A stretch of DNA of 64,000 nucleotides from Actinoalloteichus hoggarensis. GTDB taxonomy: Bacteria; Actinomycetota; Actinomycetes; Mycobacteriales; Pseudonocardiaceae. The position numbers and the translations under genes are program-made. Of this stretch, positions 50,690 to 58,467 are shown piece by piece (position 1 is the stretch's first letter; every line of letters begins with the position of its first letter). The stretch lies in contig NZ_CP022521.1 in NCBI RefSeq assembly GCF_002234535.1, positions 3,038,001-3,102,000 on the forward strand. Reading direction: 5' to 3'. The notes below the pieces were generated by a model. It worked only from the letters and a program-made list of their open reading frames with translations. It made no database searches and was not told the origin of the DNA.

Positions 50690-51351
50690 CCGTCGGCCGT
50701 TCGCCGAATCAGCGCCCCCAAACGGGCGGCTACCCGCATCGGTGCGCCGAGGGGGCGCGACGCTCGACGGAGACGGCCTGATCCGTTCCCACACACCAGG
50801 CGGAGGGCCGTGCGGCGCGTCGCCGGCTCGGGCCCGACGGCACGGACCATGTCGCTCCCTCGCTGCCCGGCGGCGCGGCGGTGCCCGCTACGCGCGTGAC
50901 GGGCGGGCACGAGGACCGCCTCTGCCTCGGTGGCGAGGACGGCCGGTTCTGACAGAGTCGGCCGCGCTGACGCGATCCCGACCGGATGACCGGCTCGCGA
51001 CACCGACGGAGCAGGACGTTCCCGCCTCGAACGCCGTCGACGAGGAACCGGTGTCGCGGGTGACCGGCGGCGCCGCGCAGGTGTTCGCCCCGGCGACGAC
51101 GGAAGACGACCTGTCGGCGGCGCCACATCGAAACGGTGTCGGGTAGGAGGACGCAGGACCAGCGGGGGCCCGCTCCGTCGTGCGGCCGGGCATCCGTCGT
51201 CGGCGGGCTCACGCCGAGCCCGCCGATCCGCACGCCGCACCGGGCGGCGGTCCGGAGATCCGGAGATTCCGGAGGGGGAGCGGTCGTGTGGTGCGCACGG
51301 CCGTCGGGGGTCGGCCGGTCGAAGCCGATCGGGTCTCGTAGGGTCTGTCGC
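50690..51351. other. Gene-poor 660-bp region
   Basis: No protein-like frame. Just before the next gene, TAGGGT (51339-51344) ends 7 bases before GTG 51352, consistent with a leaderless start. Confidence 0.4.
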
Positions 51352-52182
51352 GTGGAGCAGTTGACGAGCCCGAAGATCGCGGCCGAGTGGCCGGTGGAAC
51401 ACGCGGCGATCGCGGTGGTCGGCGCCGACGGCACGCTGCTGGGGCAACACGGCGACCTCGATCGTGTCTACGCGCTCGCCTCGGTCACCAAACTGCTGAC
51501 GTCCTACGCGGTGCTGATCGCCGTCGAGGAGGGCGCGGTGGAGTGGGACCGTCCGGCGGGGCCGGCGGGCTCGACGCTGCGGCATCTGATCGCCCACACC
51601 TCGGGGCTCGCGTTCGACGGCGGCTCGACCGTCGCCGAGGTCGGTGCCAAGCGGGTCTACTCCAACGGCGGTTTCGATCTGCTCACGGCGACGCTGGAAG
51701 AGGCGTCCGGGATCTCCTTCCCGACCTACCTGACCGAGGCGGTGCTGGATCCGCTGGGAATGTCGAACACGAGGCTTGAGGGCAGCCCGGCGGCGGGAGC
51801 CGTCGCCAGCGGCGCCGATCTCGTCCGGTTCGCCGCCGAGCTGCAGACACCGCGGCTGATGTCACCCGAGCTGCTGCGCGAGGCGACCACCGTGGCGTTC
51901 CCCGACCGGGACGGCGTGCTGCCCGGCTATGGAATGCAGCGTCCCAACGACTGGGGCCTCGGCTTCGAACTCCGCGACGGCAAGGAGCCGCACTGGACCG
52001 GGACACTCACCTCTCCGTCGACCTTCGGTCATTTCGGCCAGTCCGGCACGTTCCTCTGGGTGGACCCCGTCCTGAAGGTCTCCTGCATCGCCCTGACCGA
52101 CCGCGTCTTCGGCCGGTGGGCGGTCCGTGCGTGGTCTGACTTCAACGACGCGTTGGTCGCCGAGCTGCGCGCTCGAATCTGA
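51352..52182 (+). CDS. Serine beta-lactamase-like hydrolase (class C/esterase family)
   Basis: A 276-residue cytosolic (no signal peptide) beta-lactamase-fold enzyme. The SxxK motif is S44-V-T-K47 (YALASVTKLLTSYAVL), the YxN motif Y103-S-N (RVYSNGGFDLL), and HFGQSGTFLWVDPVLKVSCIALTDR supplies the third motif region. HLIAHTSGLAFDG is typical of EstB/penicillin-binding-like esterases. It probably hydrolyses an ester or amide rather than antibiotics. GTG 51352 lacks a ribosome site and may be leaderless. Confidence 0.88.
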   Translation: MEQLTSPKIAAEWPVEHAAIAVVGADGTLLGQHGDLDRVYALASVTKLLTSYAVLIAVEEGAVEWDRPAGPAGSTLRHLIAHTSGLAFDGGSTVAEVGAKRVYSNGGFDLLTATLEEASGISFPTYLTEAVLDPLGMSNTRLEGSPAAGAVASGADLVRFAAELQTPRLMSPELLREATTVAFPDRDGVLPGYGMQRPNDWGLGFELRDGKEPHWTGTLTSPSTFGHFGQSGTFLWVDPVLKVSCIALTDRVFGRWAVRAWSDFNDALVAELRARI

Positions 52183-52487
52183 CGGCGGACGAGATGGTCG
52201 TGGCGCCGATCGCCACCTCCGATGCCGGGCACCCGATCCGGCTCCGGCGCAGGCGGTGCCGCACCATGTGACCGGCCAGGCGACTGCCCGACGGCCGTGC
52301 CCGACGGCCGTACGCCCGGTCGTAGCCGCTCGGCCGTTCGTCGCCGCCCTACCGCCGGTTCGGCCTGGTGCTCGGATCACGCCCACGGTGCTCCCGTCGT
52401 CTCGTTCGGCCCGATGCGTCAGCCGAGCTGCCCGGGTCCGCGGCGCCGGCCAGCTCGTCGCGGCTGACGAGTGAGCTGACGGGAGTT
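52183..52487. other. Convergent intergenic region
   Basis: About 300 bp between the beta-lactamase-like gene and the terminator of the fusion gene. It contains GTGGCG-CCGAT-CGCCAC (52200-52216), a possible terminator for the plus-strand gene. Nothing else was recognised. Confidence 0.4.
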
Positions 52488-52523
52488 CCGAGGGGCGGTG
52501 TCCGTGCGAACACCGCCCCTCGG
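52488..52523 (-). terminator. Very strong terminator of the DyP-GRE fusion gene
   Basis: A perfect 14-bp stem CCGAGGGGCGGTGT / ACACCGCCCCTCGG with an 8-nt loop begins at the base next to the TAG stop of the minus-strand fusion gene. One of the strongest hairpins in the window. Confidence 0.85.
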
Positions 52524-55500
52524 CTACCGCTTCGGCTCGACGCTGAAGGGCCTGCGTTCGTGAGTGCGCTGGTGGCCCGGGAACATCGAGATGAAGAACT
52601 CCGACCAGCCGCCCATACGGACCCGGAGCAGATCGTATTTCTCCGGATCACGGCAAGCCGCCGCGAACGTCTCCGGGTTCGCGCACGTCACCGTCAGCAG
52701 ATTCGATCCGGCACCCTGACAGAAGGCCCGGAGTATCTCGGTGAGCGCGGTGAAATCGAACTCCTCCCGGATGTTGAAGTCGGTGGGCGCGGTATCCCAG
52801 AAGTCGGCCGTGCCCGCGCCGCTGAGGCTCCGCAAGGCTGCCAGGAAGTCGACCTCCTGGTGATCGACGGGCCGGTCGCCCGGACTGGGTGTGGGGCTGA
52901 GGTCGGTGGCCAGCGGTTCACCCGATCGGCGTCCCTCCGCCGACGCGCCCACCTGGGCACCGAACTCCAGGTAGTTCTCGAAGGTGCCGACTCCTGGTTG
53001 CAGCTGCAGACCGAACGGGTGTTCCGCGGTGCCGTATCGCCGGGCCAGTTCCACCATGGTGCGTGCGGTCGGAGCGGCGGGATCGGTGAACACGCTGAGC
53101 ACCGTGGTGGACATCCGTTGCAGGAAGTCGTTCCCGAAGGCGTCGATCTCGGGGTGGCCCCGCCCGTACTTCGGCAGCGCCAGCGCGGCCTCGCGCAGGT
53201 CACGGAAGCGCTCGGCGCGGGCGGCGACCCGGCCCGCGCCCGCCAGGCTGCTCGTGAACGGCTCCACCATCGACTCGCCCCAGTCGCACATCAACGCCTC
53301 GACCAGCTCCGGAAGGGAGGTCACCGCCGTGGCCGGATCGAAGACGAGGTGACGCACGGCGTACAGCGAGTTGATGGTGTTGGACAGACCCGTGAAGCAC
53401 GGCGCGAGGACGTTGTACCGGGCGCCGCCCGCGTAGTAGTCCATGCCCTTCTCGACGCAGTCGTCGACGAAGACCGACAACAGCGGCGACGGGCACACCT
53501 CGCTCATCCTCCCGTACAGCCCCAGCACGCCGTCGGCCTGCTTGGCGTACATCCAGGACAGGTGCGTGAAGAACAGGTCCTGCACCTCGTCGAAAGAGGA
53601 GATCCGGGTCGGTTTAGGGGAGGTGAACGACACTCGTTGGCCCCGGAAGTACATCGGTCCCGCCGTCAGCCAGGACTTCCCCTGATTGAGCGTGGCCTCC
53701 AACACCTGGAGCGTGTTGACGTTGCCGAGGGTGAACCAGTTCTTCCCGACGAACTGCGGCTCGTAACAGCCGTCACATGCGTAGTCGCGGGCTACGCTGA
53801 GCGGCACGGTGCTGCGCCACCGCTCACCTGCTTTCTCCGCGACCGGCGTGAATTCCGTCGGTCCGCTGCCCGAGCCGATGTCCTCACCACTGCGAACGAG
53901 CCCGGGGATGACCTTCTCGTCGTTGATCAGGATCGGATGGGCGCCACCGCTGAGGAGGGCGCGTGCCGACTCGTCCAGGTACTCCTGCGGGATGTCCGGT
54001 CGTACCCGTAGCGAGAGGCACGGGGCGTTCAAGGGCAGCCTGCGGGCAGCCCGAAGGCAGAGCATGGTCAGGCGGTTGTAGGCAGGCCTGCCGCTGCCGG
54101 GCGTGTCGTCGGCGACCGTGCCGCCGACGGTGATCTGCTGCACCCATTGATTGTTGGACCCACCCTGCGGATAGCTGCCGCTCGCCCCGCCCATCGCCAT
54201 GTTGCCGAAGGGCTGGTTGTCATCGACGAAACCCCGGTTCCACAACACGTTCTCGCCGAGCTTGACCCACAGGCAGTCGATGATCTCCTGCGCCTGGTCG
54301 TCGTCGATCTCGCCGAGCGCGAGATCGCGATCGTAGAAGGGCTGAAGAAGCTGGTCGAGCCTGCCGATCGCCGTCGGCTCGCCGATCAGGTGCAGGCACG
54401 AGTGCAGAGTGAAGATCAACTGCGTCGCCTCGGCGAGGGTCTCGGGCGGGCCGTCCGCCAGCTTGCGCATCCTCGCCTCGACATCGGCTAGATTGCGCTG
54501 CTCGACCTCCGATGACGCGGGAAGCCCGGCCGCCGTGTCGGCCGCCAGGTCGGCGAAGGCGAGGCAGTGCGCCTGGACCCCCTCCAGAGCCAGCCGAGTG
54601 GCCAGATAGAACTGCCGCTTCTGCTCGTCGGCGGCGGCCGCCAGTCGGCCCGCGACGTCGTCGATGAGGCCGCTGATGCCGTGGTCGAGCAGTCGTTGAT
54701 AGTCGGGGACCACATGGCCGACGCCGGAGGCGTGGCTGAGATTCTGGAAGAAGTGACCGAGCTTCTCGTCGTCGCGGGTGTAGTCGACGACGTACTTGCC
54801 CTGGCCGAGACCCAGACTGGGCATGCCGCCGACGATGATCTCCAGGGGATCGAGGTGGTAGGTGTCGGCTCCGTTGACCCAGTTGCCCTCGGCATCACGC
54901 CGACGCCCACGGAAGCCGTACTCCGTGGAGGCGAACACGCTGCCGAGACTGAGCTTCACGGCCCAGCCCATGCGCTCCATCACGGGCCGACTCATGATCT
55001 CCATCGCGCGTTCACGATCGAACTCGCGTTCCAGGAGTTCGGCGAGATGACCCGGCTCCGGCTGAACCCGGTCGAAGTACCAGTTGTCCTGCCAACGGGA
55101 GAAGGTCTTGCTCAGCAGGCGGAGCACCCGCTTGGACGGCGGCAGGGACCGCAGGCGTTCCGCACCCGACATCGTCGCCATGTGGAACAGATAGTCGCGA
55201 TGGTTGTAGTACTGGTAGCCGTTGCCGGAACGCTCGGTGAAGTGGCGATCGAGACGGTTCCAGTCCATTCCGGGGACCTCGTCCCAGCCCACGTCGGCGA
55301 GGTTCGCCAGCGTGGTCGGCTCCAGCTCCAGCATGGTCTGGTTGGGAACGAAATAGAAGCCGCCGATGTCGGCGTGTGCGGAGGTGAGCAGCCGATCGGC
55401 CATGTATCCGGGCCGGTCGCCCACCTGCGTGGCCATGACCGACTCCAGGACCCGGACGTTCTTGGCGTATCCGGCGAAGTAGACGCCCTGCTCGTCGCGC

Positions 55501-56474
55501 AGGCTCGCGCCCTTGTGCCGGAGATCGTCGCTGTGGACGGCGCTCGACGTGCCGTAGGGCAGACCGAGCCGCAGGATGCGCATCGTGTCGCCCGCGTCGT
55601 CCTGCGCCCGCGAGCACTTGATGTGGCTGCGCTCGTCCCTGGACGGCACGATGACGTCCTCGGCCGTACGCCCCACCAGGTCCTCGATCTGGTCCGGGCC
55701 CATGTTGAGGATGTGTTCCCAGTTGAAGGCGAAGCGCTGGGCCAGGACGAAGGAGGAGCCCGCGTACGGAGGGTCTTCGTTGCCGACGATCGTGTGACCC
55801 TCGATGGTCACCGGGTCCGTCGGGTTGTTGAGGTTCTCGGAGAATCGACAGCCGAGCACCTTGCCGCCCAGCTTGTCCGGGCGCACCGACTTGGTCGCCG
55901 CGTCCTGGGAGACCGTCCGTGAGGCGTCGACGCAGTCCTCCGCCGCCAGCAGTTCCGACAAGAGGTCGAACACCGCCCGACAGTCGCCGTCGCGGTCCGA
56001 CTTCAGGTGGAACCACAGATCGGCCTGCGAGTCGGCGAAGGTGCCATGGGAGCGCTCGAACACCGCGGAGACCAGCCCGGCAGCCGGGTCCTCGGCCGAC
56101 TCCGCCGGGAAGAGGAGGGCCATGCCCGTCGGTAGCGCGATGCCCTCCTGTTCGCAGATCTCACGCCACAGCGGGAAGCCGACGCCGACGACCGCGGTCG
56201 TGTTGGCGTCGGCATGACGCTCCTGGATCGTCTCCTGGATCGAGGACATCACCCTGGACAGCAGCGCCCGGCTGATCGGGACGCCGCCCGCCTGCCGCCA
56301 GAAGGTGGCGAACAGGGCGTACGGCGACGGGTGGATCAGTCCGCGCTGGATATGTCGCCAGATCTCGTGGCCGTCCAACACGTCGTCCGGCGGGAGCGGG
56401 CGGACCGGGGCGACGGTGCGAGGGCTGGGGAGGGTGGTCTGTGCCGAGTAAATGCCGGTCGATGAATCGGACAC
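52524..56474 (-). CDS. DyP-type peroxidase fused to a glycyl-radical enzyme (PFL-like)
   Basis: A 1316-residue protein from GTG 56474 (AAAGAAAGG 7 bases upstream). Residues 1-90 are an uncharacterised helical lead. Residues about 92-385 are a DyP-type haem peroxidase: FSENLNNPTDP (211-221) at the distal motif with Glu213 replacing the usual Asp, IVGNEDPPYAGSSFVLAQRF, H284 in SHIKCSRAQ as proximal haem ligand, and RILRLGLPYG with R302. Residues about 400-1316 are a glycyl-radical enzyme: YACDGCYEPQ with thiyl C903 and Glu905 (GCxEP, eliminase-type), YYAGGARYN, GTFENYLEFGAQVGASAEGRRSGEP, and C-terminal RMGGWSEFF with G1289 at the glycyl position (RVxGY consensus). Both radical residues are kept. 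No radical-SAM activase lies in the window. Substrate unknown. Confidence 0.88.
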   Translation of the reverse strand: MSDSSTGIYSAQTTLPSPRTVAPVRPLPPDDVLDGHEIWRHIQRGLIHPSPYALFATFWRQAGGVPISRALLSRVMSSIQETIQERHADANTTAVVGVGFPLWREICEQEGIALPTGMALLFPAESAEDPAAGLVSAVFERSHGTFADSQADLWFHLKSDRDGDCRAVFDLLSELLAAEDCVDASRTVSQDAATKSVRPDKLGGKVLGCRFSENLNNPTDPVTIEGHTIVGNEDPPYAGSSFVLAQRFAFNWEHILNMGPDQIEDLVGRTAEDVIVPSRDERSHIKCSRAQDDAGDTMRILRLGLPYGTSSAVHSDDLRHKGASLRDEQGVYFAGYAKNVRVLESVMATQVGDRPGYMADRLLTSAHADIGGFYFVPNQTMLELEPTTLANLADVGWDEVPGMDWNRLDRHFTERSGNGYQYYNHRDYLFHMATMSGAERLRSLPPSKRVLRLLSKTFSRWQDNWYFDRVQPEPGHLAELLEREFDRERAMEIMSRPVMERMGWAVKLSLGSVFASTEYGFRGRRRDAEGNWVNGADTYHLDPLEIIVGGMPSLGLGQGKYVVDYTRDDEKLGHFFQNLSHASGVGHVVPDYQRLLDHGISGLIDDVAGRLAAAADEQKRQFYLATRLALEGVQAHCLAFADLAADTAAGLPASSEVEQRNLADVEARMRKLADGPPETLAEATQLIFTLHSCLHLIGEPTAIGRLDQLLQPFYDRDLALGEIDDDQAQEIIDCLWVKLGENVLWNRGFVDDNQPFGNMAMGGASGSYPQGGSNNQWVQQITVGGTVADDTPGSGRPAYNRLTMLCLRAARRLPLNAPCLSLRVRPDIPQEYLDESARALLSGGAHPILINDEKVIPGLVRSGEDIGSGSGPTEFTPVAEKAGERWRSTVPLSVARDYACDGCYEPQFVGKNWFTLGNVNTLQVLEATLNQGKSWLTAGPMYFRGQRVSFTSPKPTRISSFDEVQDLFFTHLSWMYAKQADGVLGLYGRMSEVCPSPLLSVFVDDCVEKGMDYYAGGARYNVLAPCFTGLSNTINSLYAVRHLVFDPATAVTSLPELVEALMCDWGESMVEPFTSSLAGAGRVAARAERFRDLREAALALPKYGRGHPEIDAFGNDFLQRMSTTVLSVFTDPAAPTARTMVELARRYGTAEHPFGLQLQPGVGTFENYLEFGAQVGASAEGRRSGEPLATDLSPTPSPGDRPVDHQEVDFLAALRSLSGAGTADFWDTAPTDFNIREEFDFTALTEILRAFCQGAGSNLLTVTCANPETFAAACRDPEKYDLLRVRMGGWSEFFISMFPGHQRTHERRPFSVEPKR

Positions 56475-56784
56475 GGGTGTGCCTTTCTTTGTGCGCGGTC
56501 GGGCGGCGGTCTCCGTGCATGCTCGGCACGGCGGTGAATGCGTCGAGCCGCCGATTCGGTGGCGCCTGACATCCGGGAACGGAGAGATGGCGTGCAAAGG
56601 CGGCCCTGGTCGCCGCTGTCGGTTCGGCTGGACACTCCGGGTGTTCCGGGCAAGTGCTCGCGGATCGGCGCACGTCATGGTGGGCGACCGGGCAGCACGG
56701 CATCGCGCTCGGACCGCGAAGGCGGCCGTGTCGTCCCGGCGGTCGAGGCCGGTGACACGGCGATCGCTCCTCGGAAGAACGGCG

Positions 56785-56813
56785 ATACTAGAATGAAAGA
56801 TGTCTTCGATTAA
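56785..56813 (-). promoter_or_regulatory. Candidate promoter of the DyP-GRE fusion gene
   Basis: Reading the minus strand, TTAATC (56813-56808), a 17-bp spacer and TAGTAT (56790-56785) form a plausible sigma-70-type promoter in an AT-rich patch. The leader to GTG 56474 would be about 300 nt, long enough for leader control. Confidence 0.45.
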
Positions 56814-57239
56814 TGGGCTTCCCCATGCGTAAGTCAGGCAATGCACAAGTTAGTCGTCGCGCTGATGTCGTGTCATCCCTCGGTCGGGGGATTCGACCGG
56901 GTGATGTCAGATGTGTTTCTTCTTCGGATACGGCTCCGTCGCCGTGCCGTGCCGTGGCACGGCCGCCGAGAACCGGCGGGCGGACGTCCGGTTCCGGTCT
57001 CGCCGGACTCCGACTCTTCATACCCGGACTCTGCAGACTCCGGCTCCCCGGCTCGTCTCCGCCTTCTCCAGAGGCTCGCCTCCCCGGGCCGCGCCGGAAA
57101 CCGCGTCCGGCGGCAGACGTCGGCCGTCAGGACAGCGGTGTGTCGGCGGCCGCCCGGCGGCGTGGGGTTCTGATTCGTCGCCGCGCGCGCCGGGTACGCC
57201 GAGAGGACGACAGTTCACCCGAACGGAGAAGGAAGGACT
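56814..57239. other. Intergenic region between fusion gene and DJ-1 gene
   Basis: About 425 bp. It contains an AT-richer start, a hairpin CGGTCG-GGGGATT-CGACCG (about 56881-56900), and GC-rich sequence before the DJ-1 ribosome site. No protein-like frame recognised. Confidence 0.4.
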
Positions 57240-57821
57240 ATGGGACGACGACTGGACGGACATCGGGTCGCCATTCTCGCCGCGGACGGAGTCGAACAGG
57301 TCGAGCTCGTGCAGCCCCGAGAGGCGGTCGAGGCGGAGGGCGCGCGGACCACGTTGCTCTCGGTGGCCTCCGGCGAGATCCAGGCGATGAACTCCGACAT
57401 CGAGCCCGCCGACACATTCGCGGTGGACCGCGTGGTCAGCACGGCGACCGCCGACGACTACGACGCCTTGATCCTGCCCGGTGGCACGGTGAATCCGGAC
57501 AAGCTGCGGCAGGACGAGGCCGCCGTCGGATTCGTGCGGGACTTCTTCCGGGCGGGCAAGCCGGTCGGCGTGATCTGCCACGGTCCGATCACCCTGATCG
57601 AGGCCGACGTCGCACGCGGCCGCACGCTCACCTCATTCCCGAGCATTCGCACCGACCTGCGGAATGCCGGTGCGGTCGTCGTCGATCGAGAGGTGGCGAC
57701 GGACCAGGGCCTGGTCTCCAGCCGGAGCCCCGGCGACCTGCCCGCCTTCTGCGCGAAGATCGTCGAGGAGTTCGCCGAGGGCATACATCCGGTGCATGAC
57801 GAGGGCGCGACGGCGCGCTGA
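57240..57821 (+). CDS. DJ-1/PfpI-family protein
   Basis: A 193-residue class I glutamine amidotransferase-like fold protein. GHRVAILAADGVEQVELVQPREAVEAEGARTTLLS, DDYDALILPGGTVNPDKL with the acidic residue, and the nucleophile elbow PVGVICHGPITLIEAD with a Cys. SIRTDLRNAGAVVVDREVATDQGLVSSRSPGDLPAFCAKIVEEF closes the fold. Relatives act as deglycases/glyoxalases, chaperones or proteases under carbonyl or oxidative stress. AAGGA precedes the ATG. It is divergent from the DyP-GRE fusion and 141 bp before a small HVA-type gene; all three may belong to a stress response. Confidence 0.9.
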   Translation: MGRRLDGHRVAILAADGVEQVELVQPREAVEAEGARTTLLSVASGEIQAMNSDIEPADTFAVDRVVSTATADDYDALILPGGTVNPDKLRQDEAAVGFVRDFFRAGKPVGVICHGPITLIEADVARGRTLTSFPSIRTDLRNAGAVVVDREVATDQGLVSSRSPGDLPAFCAKIVEEFAEGIHPVHDEGATAR

Positions 57822-57962
57822 CCGGTCCCGCCGGCAGAGTCCCGTCGACGCGCCCCCTGCCGCCAGGGCAGGCGACCCGCCACGGCACCGCGGCGTCCGG
57901 ATACACCCGACGCCGCCGACCGGCGGCGTCGAGCGGGCGTCGAGGTGATCGAGGAAGGACGG

Positions 57963-58184
57963 ATGATGGCACGAGAAGAGTTCACACCCGGCGACGCCGT
58001 CGAGTGGAGCAGCCACGGCAGCACCGCCCGAGGAGAGGTGCGGGAGAAGATCACCCACGACACCGAGGCGGCGGGGCGCACCGTCCGTGCCTCGGCGGAG
58101 GAGCCCCAGTATCGCGTTCGCAGCGCCAAGAGCGGCCGGGACGCCGTGCACCGACCGCAGGCACTGCGCAGACGTCGTTCCTGA
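57963..58184 (+). CDS. Small HVA/DUF2945-type (tudor-like) protein
   Basis: A 73-residue protein: EFTPGDAVEWSSHGSTARGEVREKITHDTEAAGRTVRASAEEPQYRVRSAKSGRDAVHRPQAL shown in the order of an SH3-like barrel of the hypervirulence-associated/DUF2945 family. GAGGAAGGA lies just before ATG 57963; ATG 57966 is an alternative. The function of the family is unknown; genes often accompany general-stress loci. Confidence 0.82.
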   Translation: MMAREEFTPGDAVEWSSHGSTARGEVREKITHDTEAAGRTVRASAEEPQYRVRSAKSGRDAVHRPQALRRRRS

Positions 58185-58467
58185 TCCGCACCGGTCCGGG
58201 CACGGCACGACATCGGACCCTGTGACCGTGCCGGTGCTCGGCGCTCCGCCTCGAGGCAGCCGCGTCACCGAACCGCTGGTGGCGAGCCTGACTCGGTCGA
58301 CAACCGCCCGGCGGGCCCTCCGATCGACTTGTCCGCCGTCGTCCGCCGGTCCGGCCACGCCCGAGATCCGTCCCGCGCCGCGGGTTTGGTCGGTGGGACG
58401 CCGGGTAGGCCCAGTGCTGATCAGCTCGCGTGTCGGATGGCGCCGCCGCGACGACGAGGGGAGATCG

